A stretch of 55,571 bases of DNA from an uncultured Eubacteriales bacterium. GTDB lineage: Bacteria > Bacillota > Clostridia > Oscillospirales > CAG-272. The position numbers and the translations under genes were made by a program. The stretch lies in assembly GCA_905187695.1 (NCBI GenBank), contig CAJJIY010000008.1, positions 1 to 55,571 on the forward strand. Direction: 5' to 3'. This document shows, piece by piece, positions 1-6,313 of this stretch; position 1 is the stretch's first letter; every line of letters starts with the position of its first letter. The notes beneath the pieces are model-generated. The model was given only the letters and a program-made list of their open reading frames with translations. It had not been told where the DNA came from and searched no databases.

Positions 1-59
1 TATTCCGCAACACCGGTGTTAATGTCGGCGGTGTTGCGGAAGAAATTAAACAGTCCCAT
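1..59 (-). CDS. Rhodanese-like protein (5' end only, runs off the window)
   Basis: Reading leftward from an ATG at 59, the first 19 codons give MGLFNFFRNTADINTGVAE and then leave the window. A strong AAGGAG ribosome-binding site (complement of 67-72) overlaps the stop codon of the thioredoxin gene, so the two are translationally linked. The N terminus resembles single-domain rhodanese-like sulfurtransferases that follow thioredoxin genes in Clostridia; the rhodanese active-site loop lies outside the window, so this identity rests on a short N terminus and on context. Confidence 0.55.
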   Translation of the reverse strand, partial: MGLFNFFRNTADINTGVAE

Positions 60-70
60 CTTTTTTCTCC

Positions 71-376
71 TTACAGCATTGCTTCAATTTGCTCTTTCGG
101 TCTGTAGCCCACGACCTGATTCTCGAGCTTTCCGTTTTTGATCACAGCAAGCATCGGGATGCTCATTACCTGAAACTGTGCCGCAAGCTCCGGCTGTTCG
201 TCCACATTTATTTTACCGACCTTAACATCGCTTCGCTCATTTGCGATTTCCGTTACGATCGGACCCACCATACGGCAAGGGCCGCACCAATCGGCATAGA
301 AATCGAGAAGAACAGGTTTATTAGAATTCAAAACTTCGCTTGCGAAATTTTCTTTACTAATTTTAATGACAGACAT
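71..376 (-). CDS. trxA: Thioredoxin
   Basis: Small cytoplasmic dithiol-disulfide oxidoreductase. The classic WCGPC active site lies about 30 residues in, followed by the cis-proline segment SIPMLAVIKNGK and a C-terminal helix, the normal length (~100 residues) for thioredoxin. Two in-frame ATGs are possible, at 382 and 376. The AGGAGG element (complement of 385-390) ends only 2 nt before the first but 8 nt before the second, so 376 (MSVIKISKENF) is preferred. The stop codon overlaps the ribosome-binding site of the downstream rhodanese-like gene; upstream lies the 4Fe-4S membrane protein. The trio suggests a sulfur or redox function. Codon use is more AT-rich than in most of the window. Confidence 0.96.
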   Translation of the reverse strand: MSVIKISKENFASEVLNSNKPVLLDFYADWCGPCRMVGPIVTEIANERSDVKVGKINVDEQPELAAQFQVMSIPMLAVIKNGKLENQVVGYRPKEQIEAML

Positions 377-408
377 CTTCATGTCCTCCTTTGCTTTATT
401 GTGTTTTT

Positions 409-449
409 ATTATATCCGATTTGAAATCAGGGTTCTGTGATATTATCAC
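409..449 (-). promoter_or_regulatory. Possible thioredoxin promoter -10 box and palindrome
   Basis: On the minus strand a TATAAT box (complement of 409-414) lies just upstream of trxA, without a clear -35 at the usual spacing. A perfect palindrome, GTGATA-T-TATCAC, spans 437-449 upstream of it and overlaps the end of the preceding gene. A -10 box with poor -35 next to a palindrome is a common arrangement for activator- or repressor-controlled promoters; which regulator is unknown. Confidence 0.35.
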
Positions 450-895
450 TTATTGTTTTTTCTGTTCCTTAATTTGCAGATTGCTTGTGTCATCGTTCCC
501 ATCGGGCAGAAGGCGCAACATGTTCTTGGCTTAAAGAAACTCATAACAATAAGACCGATTAGAAGCGATGTAAGCATCAGGCTGTAAAATCCGAAGCTGA
601 ACTGTGCCACCCAATCCGGGAATATACTTCCCGAATATGTCCATCCCCACGGAATACGGAATGTCCGAAACAGTTTGATTGCTTCACGCAGATTTTCCGA
701 ACCGCTTGCCACAAGGTAGGTCTGAAAACCCATATTGCCGAACATGGCAAGGAAAAATATCAGAAAACCATATCGAAACCATTTGGATGCCATCCATTTC
801 GGTGTTGGCTTGTTTCGGGAGCATTTGAGATCTCCGCCCAGCTTAGATGACCTTGCGCAGATATTTGTTTCCCGACCCGGAAAAAACTTATTCAT
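446..895 (-). CDS. 4Fe-4S-binding membrane protein (NapH/polyferredoxin-like C-terminal part)
   Basis: About 149 residues from ATG 895. It has a basic, Cys-containing N-terminal stretch (FFPGRETNICARSSK, then KCSRNKPTPKW), two hydrophobic segments (around YGFLIFFLAMFGNMGFQ and SLMLTSLLIGLIVMSFF), and a terminal motif CCAFCPMGTMTQ that matches the CxxCP cluster-binding motif of 4Fe-4S membrane proteins. It probably passes electrons to or from membrane partners; the neighbouring thioredoxin and rhodanese support a redox or sulfur role. Its start lies 13 nt beyond the end of a truncated transposase and no good ribosome-binding site is visible, so the N terminus may have been trimmed by the insertion. 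It may be a complete short protein or a 5'-truncated gene. Confidence 0.6.
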   Translation of the reverse strand: MNKFFPGRETNICARSSKLGGDLKCSRNKPTPKWMASKWFRYGFLIFFLAMFGNMGFQTYLVASGSENLREAIKLFRTFRIPWGWTYSGSIFPDWVAQFSFGFYSLMLTSLLIGLIVMSFFKPRTCCAFCPMGTMTQAICKLRNRKNNK

Positions 896-908
896 GATAA
901 TGGAAATT

Positions 909-1538
909 TTACATATATCCCTGTTTTTGAGACCATTTGCAGAAATCCCGAACGAAGCGAGCTTCACCCATAGAATCAATATGCTGAAAATGCACGTATT
1001 TCTTTACGAATTCTGTTAATTTAGAGCCTCGATCGTCTCTGATGATCGAAGTAATACCCGGCATGACTTGATCAAGCAAGTTTCCCAAATTCATTTTTGC
1101 CTTGATCAACAGGCTTATTACGTTGTGGTATTGTCTGGATAGCAGAAGCAGCTCTCTGTAGGTGTCCTCGCAGCTCTGTATTGGGATAAGCTCATGCCAA
1201 TAGGTAAGACCGTAGGATGCGATATGTATGGCATCTATGCGGTCGTTTTTTACTTTTCTGATGTTTTGGGAACAAAACCTCTTCATTTTCAGTGGGTTAA
1301 CTGTCGAAACAAAAATGCCGTGATCAACAAGTACCTTTACCACAGGCCAATGGTAATATCCCGTGTTTTCAAGAACGACACGTACCTCCTCTCCGTAAGA
1401 ATTGATTCGGTCTGCGAGTTGTGCCAGCTCATCTTTCGTGTGCGTAACCTCATATGGCGTGATCAACACCTCGCCGCCCAGCTTGAAAAAGCACACGGTG
1501 CTTTTTCCTTTTGAAACATCGATTCCAACGATGATCAT
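909..1538 (-). pseudogene. IS110-family transposase, C-terminally truncated
   Basis: The N terminus MIIVGIDVSKGKSTVCFF is the RuvC-like (DEDD) start of IS110-family recombinases, with the later conserved VNPLKMKRF and RKVKNDRIDAIHIASYG blocks. The reading frame stops after about 209 residues at FCKWSQKQGYM, whereas family members run to roughly 330-430 residues and carry a second domain with the catalytic serine. That second half is missing and the adjoining sequence belongs to the 4Fe-4S protein gene. ATG 1538 was chosen because an AAAGGAAA element precedes it and the next residues match the family start. The copy should be inactive for transposition. Confidence 0.85.
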
Positions 1539-1760
1539 ACAATTTCCTTTCTTTTTGTTTTTCGTAACGTTTCCACCAAGCTGATTACGACTCATCTTTG
1601 GCTTGTGACGCGAACGTATTTTTTCGGGGTTGGGGTATCTCAACCCCGAAAAAACAGAACAACCTGCTTAATCGAATCTCTATAACAAGAAGGTGGGTGA
1701 CTGTTTACTGCCCGAACACGAAGTTCACCAAAGAACCGTCAGCCCGTTACCTCCTTATTA
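1539..1760 (-). mobile_element. Non-coding left end of the IS110 remnant (possible bridge-RNA region)
   Basis: About 220 bp upstream of the transposase contain no convincing ORF but do contain a strong 14-bp stem-loop (1619-1654). In the IS110 group the non-coding segment upstream of the recombinase encodes the bridge RNA that guides target choice. Position and structure fit, but no target- or donor-binding loop was identified, and the outer end of the element was not located. Confidence 0.35.
1619..1654. repeat. Perfect 14-bp inverted repeat with 8-nt loop
   Basis: TTTTTTCGGGGTTG (1619-1632), loop GGGTATCT, and CAACCCCGAAAAAA (1641-1654) pair perfectly. With A and T tracts on both outer sides it would act as a bidirectional terminator, or as a structural element of an IS110 bridge RNA. 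Confidence 0.7.
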
Positions 1761-1849
1761 TAACAGAAATAAGCATAGCTGACTATACCAAAATACTTGA
1801 CATAGGGCTACGCTTATATTGTGCCAATCAAAGAAAAGAGCAAGAAGAA

Positions 1850-1993
1850 GTGGCATCTTTTTTGTCAACTCTTTGGTTTTCACAAATAGCTATACAAGCT
1901 CCAAAAAACTTAAAAGAATAATTCAAAAAGTGCCGAAAATCCTTGATATATAAGGAGTTTCGCCATTTTCAAGGTGGCATCTTTTTTGTCAAC
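1850..1993. repeat. Pair of 20-bp direct repeats, 124 bp apart
   Basis: GTGGCATCTTTTTTGTCAAC occurs at 1850-1869 and again at 1974-1993. Between them lie 104 bp of AT-rich DNA without a credible gene and an imperfect palindrome CCTTGATATATAAGG (1941-1955). Exact direct repeats beside a transposase remnant suggest insertion or excision scars or fragments of a lost element. Confidence 0.6.
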
Positions 1994-2271
1994 ACGCCCC
2001 AACACAAAAAGCACCCCATCGGGGTGCTTTTTTGCATTTTACGGACTTTATCTGACCGTTGTGTACCGATGGGCTGTGGGTATCCGGCGGCGGTCAGTTC
2101 CCAGATATCCGGATCAAAATAGAGTTTGTCAAAGACATAATCATTGCGCAGATTCTCTCCCGGAAGTGAAAGGACGCCTGCCGTGGCGGTGGCCGTTTCC
2201 GGCAGACCGGCGCCGGCATCGTATACGCAATAAAGGCGCAAAAGAAGCCAAGACGATTTGTGTCGGGTCAT
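1969..2271 (-). CDS. Hypothetical protein, possibly decayed
   Basis: An open frame of about 100 residues beginning MTRHKSSWLLLRLYC; I do not recognise the family. The start at 2271 is supported by GGAG 8 nt upstream (GGAGAATATAAA-ATG), and a plausible promoter lies further upstream (complement of 2316-2344). The middle (DYVFDKLYFDPDIWELTA) looks like ordinary protein sequence. However, the frame continues through the terminator-like hairpin at 2006-2033, where the translation (STPMGCFLCWG) is simply the hairpin sequence. Shifting one base, a TAA occurs just before the hairpin, so a frameshift or C-terminal decay is likely. It could also be a non-coding transcript. Confidence 0.35.
   Translation of the reverse strand: MTRHKSSWLLLRLYCVYDAGAGLPETATATAGVLSLPGENLRNDYVFDKLYFDPDIWELTAAGYPQPIGTQRSDKVRKMQKSTPMGCFLCWGVLTKKMPP
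2006..2033. terminator. Bidirectional intrinsic terminator
   Basis: AAAAAGCACCCC, loop ATC, GGGGTGCTTTTT form a 12-bp stem (2006-2017 with 2021-2032) with T tracts in both directions. On the minus strand it would end the transcript that starts near 2316. Confidence 0.75.
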
Positions 2272-2315
2272 TTTATATTCTCCGTTAAATTTGAGATTTT
2301 GAAACCACTCATTCA

Positions 2316-2344
2316 ATTATACATTTGGGAGAGGGAAAAGTCAG
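2316..2344 (-). promoter_or_regulatory. Putative sigma-A promoter for the minus-strand hypothetical gene
   Basis: On the minus strand CTGACT (complement of 2339-2344), a 17-bp spacer and TATAAT (complement of 2316-2321) form a near-consensus promoter about 45 bp upstream of ATG 2271. Confidence 0.5.
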
Positions 2345-2362
2345 CATCTCTTCAGAATAAGA

Positions 2363-2391
2363 TTGACTTTCAGAAAAAAAAGTAGTAATAT
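2363..2391 (+). promoter_or_regulatory. Sigma-A promoter of trpS
   Basis: TTGACT (2363-2368), 17-bp spacer, TAATAT (2386-2391). The predicted leader is only about 35 nt, so there is no room for the T-box riboswitch that often controls aminoacyl-tRNA synthetase genes in Firmicutes. Confidence 0.75.
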
Positions 2392-2433
2392 AGTAATAAT
2401 GTTAAGAGAAGCGACAGGACGGAGGGAATATCC

Positions 2434-3540
2434 ATGGAAAATAAAAAAATTATTCTGACCGGGGACCGGCCGACCGGGCGATTGCATCTGGGGCATTATG
2501 TGGGTTCGCTCAAAAAAAGAGTGGAACTCCAGAACTCCGGGCTTTATGATGAGATCAACATTCTGATTGCGGACGATCAGGCGCTGACGGACAACGCGGA
2601 CAACCCCGGAAAAGTCAGAGAGAATATGATCAATGTGGTGCTGGATTATCTTTCGGTCGGTATCGACCCGACAAAATCCACCATCTGCGTACAATCCGCA
2701 TTGCCGGCGTTGCACGCGCTGACTTTTTACTACCTCAATCTGGTGACCACGGCCCGGCTTTCCCGCAATCCTACGGTGAAATCCGAAATTCAGATGCGCG
2801 GTTTTGCCGATGAGGGGCTTCCGGTCGGCTTTTTTGCCTATCCCATTTCGCAGGCGGCCGATATTACCGCTTTCAACGCCAATGTGGTGCCGGTGGGGGA
2901 AGATCAGCTTCCCATGCTGGAGCAGACGCGGGAGATTGTGGAAAAATTCAACCGTATTTATGGCGAGACACTGGTAATGCCCAAGGCGATGATCCCCGAA
3001 AACGCAACGCAGCGACGACTGCCGGGCGTGGACGGAAAAGCCAAGATGAGCAAATCGCTGGGGAACTGCATTTATCTTTCGGACACGCCGGCCACTCTGA
3101 AAAAGCAGATCAACGGGAAAATGTACACGGATCCGCTTCATTTGCAGATCAGCGATCCGGGGCATACCGAGGGGAATGTGGTGTTTACTTATCTGGATGC
3201 CTTCTGCAAGGATGAATATTTTGCGGAGTATCTGCCCGACTATAAAAACCTGGAGGAAATGAAGGAACATTACCGCCGGGGCGGTCTTGGAGACGGCACC
3301 TGCAAAAAGTTTCTTTATCAGATTCTCAACGAGATTCTTTCTCCGATCCGGGCGGAGCGCGCCAAATGGGAAAAGGATATCGGCGCGGTGTATGATATTC
3401 TGGTGGAAAACACGGAAAGGGCCGTGGAGCGGACCAATGAAACGCTGGCCCGCGTCCGGAAAGCCATGAAGATTGATTATTTTGCCGACCGCTCTATTGT
3501 CCGGGAGTGGGAAGAACTGCTGAGAAAGGCCGGACAATAA
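2434..3540 (+). CDS. trpS: Tryptophan--tRNA ligase
   Basis: Class I aminoacyl-tRNA synthetase that charges tRNA-Trp. The 368-residue protein shows the TrpRS opening GDRPTGRLHLGHYVGSL with the HIGH-type signature HLGH at residues 18-21, and KMSKS at 204-208. The DRPTG variant and the somewhat long C-terminal helical part fit the TrpRS branch common in Clostridia. GGAGG lies 8-12 nt upstream of the ATG. It is monocistronic: its own promoter lies upstream and a very strong bidirectional terminator follows 25 bp after the stop. Confidence 0.97.
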   Translation: MENKKIILTGDRPTGRLHLGHYVGSLKKRVELQNSGLYDEINILIADDQALTDNADNPGKVRENMINVVLDYLSVGIDPTKSTICVQSALPALHALTFYYLNLVTTARLSRNPTVKSEIQMRGFADEGLPVGFFAYPISQAADITAFNANVVPVGEDQLPMLEQTREIVEKFNRIYGETLVMPKAMIPENATQRRLPGVDGKAKMSKSLGNCIYLSDTPATLKKQINGKMYTDPLHLQISDPGHTEGNVVFTYLDAFCKDEYFAEYLPDYKNLEEMKEHYRRGGLGDGTCKKFLYQILNEILSPIRAERAKWEKDIGAVYDILVENTERAVERTNETLARVRKAMKIDYFADRSIVREWEELLRKAGQ

Positions 3541-3564
3541 GTCGGTTGTCCGTTTCCCTTGCTA

Positions 3565-3603
3565 CGAAAGAAAAAACACCCGTTGCGGGTGTTTTTTCTT
3601 TCG
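3565..3603. terminator. Bidirectional intrinsic terminator between trpS and the XRE gene
   Basis: An 18-bp perfect stem (3565-3582 with 3586-3603; core AACACCCG/CGGGTGTT) with loop TTG and A/T tracts on both sides. It serves trpS on the plus strand and the helix-turn-helix gene on the minus strand. Confidence 0.9.
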
Positions 3604-3643
3604 TTTGAAAAATTTCTCCGAAAATCCGTCAAAGAGACGGTTT

Positions 3644-3898
3644 TTACTTTTTTTCGGGACTTTTCAGCAGCTCTTCATAGCTTTTTTTCAGCACCCGGCA
3701 AAGAACGGCCAGTTCAATGTCGGTCACAAAACGCTGACCGGATTCCATGCGTTGGACGGCGTTTTTGTCAAGATCCAGACCGGCCAGTTGCAACCGATCG
3801 GCCAGTTTCTTTTGCGAGAGCCCCAATTCCTTGCGGAAGAGGGCGATCTGTGCGCCGCAAAGATTGTTTTTGCCGTCGGCGGATTTGTTGATAAACAT
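3644..3898 (-). CDS. XRE-family helix-turn-helix transcriptional regulator
   Basis: A single-domain DNA-binding protein of 84 residues. Residues about 15-72 form the HTH_3 fold: GAQIALFRKELGLSQKKLADRLQ, then the recognition region DKNAVQRMESGQR and a closing helix AVLCRVLKKSYEELL. The start at 3898 is preferred over an upstream ATG because GAGGAAAAAT directly precedes it. It is transcribed divergently from the zinc-ribbon membrane protein, and the shared intergenic region holds repeated CACTAAATGTCAA sequences that are good candidates for its operators. No sensor domain is present. Confidence 0.85.
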   Translation of the reverse strand: MFINKSADGKNNLCGAQIALFRKELGLSQKKLADRLQLAGLDLDKNAVQRMESGQRFVTDIELAVLCRVLKKSYEELLKSPEKK

Positions 3899-3913
3899 AT
3901 TTTTCCTCACTAT

Positions 3914-3988
3914 TTGACATTTAGTGCTTGACAACAAAGCCATTATATGTTATATTAGGAATGGAATTGACATTCACTAAATGTCAAT
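3914..3988. promoter_or_regulatory. Operator-like inverted repeats
   Basis: TTGACATTTAGTG (3914-3926) and its exact reverse complement CACTAAATGTCAA (3975-3987) flank the plus-strand promoter. The second copy sits inside a 9-bp perfect dyad, ATTGACATT-CACTA-AATGTCAAT (3966-3988). This is the pattern expected for an XRE dimer binding on both sides of a divergent promoter region. Confidence 0.65.
3928..3956 (+). promoter_or_regulatory. Sigma-A promoter of the zinc-ribbon gene
   Basis: TTGACA (3928-3933), 17-bp spacer, TATATT (3951-3956). It lies between the two operator-like sites, the downstream one starting about 10 bp after the -10 box, a position suited to repression. On the minus strand a TATAAT (complement of 3942-3947) may serve the regulator gene. 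Confidence 0.8.
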
Positions 3989-4013
3989 TACTATCTGTCT
4001 GAGAGGTTGAAAG

Positions 4014-4328
4014 ATGAAATTTTGTTCGCATTGCGGAAAAGAAGTGCGGGACGACGCCGTCATGTGTGTACATTGCGGATGCGCTTTGGAGGAGAAAAAG
4101 AAGACGGACAATGCCGACGCCTATAGCGCCGGGTTGGCTTTGCTCGGCTTCTTTTTCCCTTTGATCGGTTTCATTTTGTTTTGTGTCTTTAAGTTCAGTA
4201 ATGAGCCAAGAAAAGCAGATTCCGCCGGAAAGGGTGCGCTTATCGGTTTTATTACGGGTATCGTTTTGAGCATTTTGGCTTTGATCTTATATGTTGTGTT
4301 TGTCGGATCGATCGTTCGTTTGTTTTGA
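4014..4328 (+). CDS. Zinc-ribbon membrane protein
   Basis: A 104-residue protein with an N-terminal zinc ribbon made of two knuckles, CSHCG and CVHCG, a short charged linker, and two hydrophobic segments (roughly residues 40-62 and 75-100: LALLGFFFPLIGFILFCVF and IGFITGIVLSILALILYVVF). The ribbon would face the cytoplasm. Such proteins are widespread in Firmicutes and their function is generally unknown. It is transcribed from its own promoter, probably controlled by the adjacent divergent XRE regulator, and followed by a terminator hairpin. Confidence 0.8.
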   Translation: MKFCSHCGKEVRDDAVMCVHCGCALEEKKKTDNADAYSAGLALLGFFFPLIGFILFCVFKFSNEPRKADSAGKGALIGFITGIVLSILALILYVVFVGSIVRLF

Positions 4329-4353
4329 GTTTTATTTGTTTTGGCATATCCAA

Positions 4354-4396
4354 AAAACCGGCCGACGGGAATCTGTCGGGCGGTTTTCTGTTTTTT
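4354..4396 (+). terminator. Intrinsic terminator after the zinc-ribbon gene
   Basis: AAAACCG (4354-4360) pairs with CGGTTTT (4381-4387), with inner CCGAC/GTCGG, followed by a T-rich run. Confidence 0.7.
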
Positions 4397-4401
4397 CTTG
4401 A

Positions 4402-4429
4402 TTGACTTTTTCTTTTTTGGTGTTATAAT
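4402..4429 (+). promoter_or_regulatory. Sigma-A promoter (extended -10) of the patatin-like gene
   Basis: TTGACT (4402-4407), 16-bp spacer, TGTTATAAT with an extended -10 (4421-4429). The leader of about 110 nt contains only very short ORFs without suitably spaced ribosome-binding sites. Confidence 0.75.
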
Positions 4430-4546
4430 AAATTGGGAAATAAAAAATAAAAACGGAGCATGGGCAAGGCGCGGACGGATCGGTTTGAGGATGAACAAAG
4501 AATTGAATGAATCGATCGCGGCGAATTTTGATTTTGTGAGGAAAAA

Positions 4547-5395
4547 ATGAAAAAAGGACTGATATTGGAAGGCGGCGCGATGCGTGGGATGTTCACGGCC
4601 GGCGTGATGGATGTGCTGATGGAAAACGGCGTCTCTTTTGACGGGATCATCGGCGTGTCGGCCGGCGCGGCTTTCGGTTGCAACTATAAATCGGGGCAGA
4701 TCGGGCGCGTGTTGCGCTATAACACCTGTTTTTGCCGGGACAAACGCTATTGCGGCCTGCGGTCTTTGCTGAAAACCGGCAACATTTTCAACACGGATTT
4801 TTGCTATCGCGAGGTGCCGCTCAAGCTGGATGTTTTTGATTTTAAGGCCTATCTTGAAAACCCGGCCGAATTTTATGTGGTGGCCACCGATGTACTGACC
4901 GGTAAACCGGTCTATCACCGCTATGAAGGATGGGCGGATCACGGTTTTGACTGGATCCGTGCCTCCGCTTCCATGCCGTTGGTTTCGCAGATGGTGGAAA
5001 TCGACGGGCAAAAACTGTTGGACGGGGGGATTTCCGATTCCGTTCCGGTACGGTATTTTGAAAAAATCGGATATGACCGGAATGTGGCGGTGCTGACCCG
5101 CCCGGCGGGATATCTGAAAAAGAAAAACAGCATGATGCCGTTTATCCGGCGCAAATACCGGGCCTTCCCGAATCTTGTGCGCGCACTGGAGACCCGTCAC
5201 GAAATGTACAATGAAGAACTTTCCTACGCAAAAGAAAGAGAAGCGGCAGGGGCGCTTTTCATTATCCGGCCGGAGTCGCCTCTTCCGGTCGGCCGGGTGG
5301 AGAAGGATCCTTTAAAGCTGAAAATGGCCTATGACATCGGCCGTGAAACAGCAGAGAAAAAACTGCCTGCGCTCAGAGTTTATCTGGAGGGCTGA
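4547..5395 (+). CDS. Patatin-like phospholipase
   Basis: A lipid acyl hydrolase of the patatin/RssA type, 282 residues. The oxyanion-hole motif GGAMRG is at residues 9-14, the nucleophile serine is S38 in GVSAG, and the catalytic aspartate D159 lies in LLDGGISDS, so the Ser-Asp dyad is complete. No signal peptide or membrane segment is visible, consistent with a cytoplasmic enzyme acting on membrane lipids. GAGG lies 7 nt upstream of the ATG. Its last 23 bp overlap the end of an oppositely oriented small gene. Confidence 0.93.
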   Translation: MKKGLILEGGAMRGMFTAGVMDVLMENGVSFDGIIGVSAGAAFGCNYKSGQIGRVLRYNTCFCRDKRYCGLRSLLKTGNIFNTDFCYREVPLKLDVFDFKAYLENPAEFYVVATDVLTGKPVYHRYEGWADHGFDWIRASASMPLVSQMVEIDGQKLLDGGISDSVPVRYFEKIGYDRNVAVLTRPAGYLKKKNSMMPFIRRKYRAFPNLVRALETRHEMYNEELSYAKEREAAGALFIIRPESPLPVGRVEKDPLKLKMAYDIGRETAEKKLPALRVYLEG

Positions 5396-5591
5396 CGCTT
5401 TTTCCCTCCAGCAGCGGACGGTATTCGTCAAAACGGTGCGCGCGGATGGGCATGACCGGGTGACGCTCATCCTCAAAAACAAGCACCAGCGCGGGGGAAA
5501 TGCCGTGATAATTTTCGGTAATGTACCACCGTTTCAGTTTTCCCTCGCTAATCAGGCGTTTGGCGGTGGCGTGATAATTATAGTAGGACAT
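5373..5591 (-). CDS. Small conserved hypothetical protein
   Basis: A 72-residue protein starting MSYYNYHATAKRLISEGK and containing the motif ERHPVMPIRAHRFDEYRPLL. This pattern matches a family of about 70-residue Firmicutes proteins of unknown function, some annotated without good evidence as thermostable hemolysin. The conserved-looking PALVLVFEDERHPVMPIR segment makes a chance frame unlikely. Its 3' end overlaps the 3' end of the patatin-like gene by 23 bp, and it is divergent from the SLOG-family gene. The ribosome-binding site is weak (GGGAAAA about 8 nt upstream). Confidence 0.7.
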   Translation of the reverse strand: MSYYNYHATAKRLISEGKLKRWYITENYHGISPALVLVFEDERHPVMPIRAHRFDEYRPLLEGKSVSPPDKL

Positions 5592-5621
5592 GGGTTTATT
5601 TTTCCCGAAAGGAGTGACAGG

Positions 5622-6128
5622 ATGAGCGGAAAAATCTGCGCCTTTACAGGCCATCGGCAGTTGCCGGCCGGAAAGCGGGAAGAACTGTCTTTGCTGTTGG
5701 ACGGTTATCTGTTGGAATTTTACCGCGCGGGGTTCCGGATTTTCCGGAATGGCGGCGCCATCGGTTTTGACCTGCTGGCGGCGGAACGCGTGCTTGCCCT
5801 GCGGTCGCGGTTTCCGCAGGTCTGCCTTTCTCTTTATCTGCCCTGTTCCGGTCAGGACCGGTATTACAGGGAAAGCGACCGCGAGCGCTATCGCAAACTG
5901 CTCTCCTGCGCCGATGAAAAGCGACTGATCTCGGAAAATTATACCCCTTCCTGTATGTTTGAGCGGGATCGGGCGATGATTGACGGCGCCGACGCCTGCC
6001 TTGCCTATGTGACCAAGACTACCGGCGGCAGTTACTATACCATGCGCTATGCCCAAAAGAAGGGTGTGCCGGTCTATAATCTGGCCGGGGAATGCGGCGG
6101 ACAACTGTCGATATTCTCCGATTTTTGA
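5622..6128 (+). CDS. SLOG-family (DUF1273/YpsA-like) protein
   Basis: A 168-residue Rossmann-like protein. It begins MSGKICAFTGHRQLP, the family hallmark, followed by FRNGGAIGFDLLAAE, which lines a presumed nucleotide-binding pocket, and LYLPCSGQDRYY. SLOG proteins are thought to bind nucleotide-derived ligands; YpsA affects cell division in Bacillus subtilis, but the reaction here is unknown. ATG 5622 follows AAAGGAG at a good distance. No convincing promoter was found; it may be read from the patatin transcript. Confidence 0.85.
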   Translation: MSGKICAFTGHRQLPAGKREELSLLLDGYLLEFYRAGFRIFRNGGAIGFDLLAAERVLALRSRFPQVCLSLYLPCSGQDRYYRESDRERYRKLLSCADEKRLISENYTPSCMFERDRAMIDGADACLAYVTKTTGGSYYTMRYAQKKGVPVYNLAGECGGQLSIFSDF

Positions 6129-6161
6129 AAGGTAAAAAAACGAGAACCTTCAAAAGAGGGC

Positions 6162-6190
6162 TTGACAAAAAGGCACGCATCCGCTATAAT
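6162..6190 (+). promoter_or_regulatory. Consensus sigma-A promoter of tRNA-Gly
   Basis: Perfect TTGACA (6162-6167), 17-bp spacer and perfect TATAAT (6185-6190), ending 10 bp before the tRNA. A fully consensus promoter suits a stable-RNA gene. Confidence 0.92.
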
Positions 6191-6200
6191 AGGACTGTTC

Positions 6201-6274
6201 GCAGGCGTAGTCTAGTGGTAAAACCCCAGCTTCCCAAGCTGGAGATGCGGGTTCGATTCCCGTCGCCTGCTCCA
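6201..6274 (+). tRNA. tRNA-Gly (anticodon CCC)
   Basis: A 74-nt cloverleaf. The acceptor stem GCAGGCG (6201-6207) pairs with CGCCTGC (6264-6270), followed by discriminator T and an encoded CCA. The anticodon arm CCAGC-TTCCCAA-GCTGG has CCC as anticodon, and the T arm GCGGG-TTCGATT-CCCGT is present. CCC reads the GGG glycine codon. Confidence 0.95.
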
Positions 6275-6313
6275 AAAAGGAAGGGCACCCCAACCGGGGT
6301 GCCCTTCCTTTTT
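6274..6313 (+). terminator. Intrinsic terminator directly after tRNA-Gly
   Basis: An 18-bp perfect stem (6274-6291 with 6296-6313; core GGGCACCCC/GGGGTGCCC), loop AACC, ending in five T. It starts at the last base of the encoded CCA. Confidence 0.92.

Noticed and set aside
2392..2433. Possible T-box riboswitch before trpS
   Set aside because: The predicted leader is only about 35 nt, and no specifier stem, T-box sequence or terminator is present.
4491..4550. A 19-codon ORF (MNKELNESIAANFDFVRKK) overlapping the patatin-like start
   Set aside because: Its GAGG is directly adjacent to the ATG, too close to work, and there is no sign of an attenuator; kept only as leader sequence.
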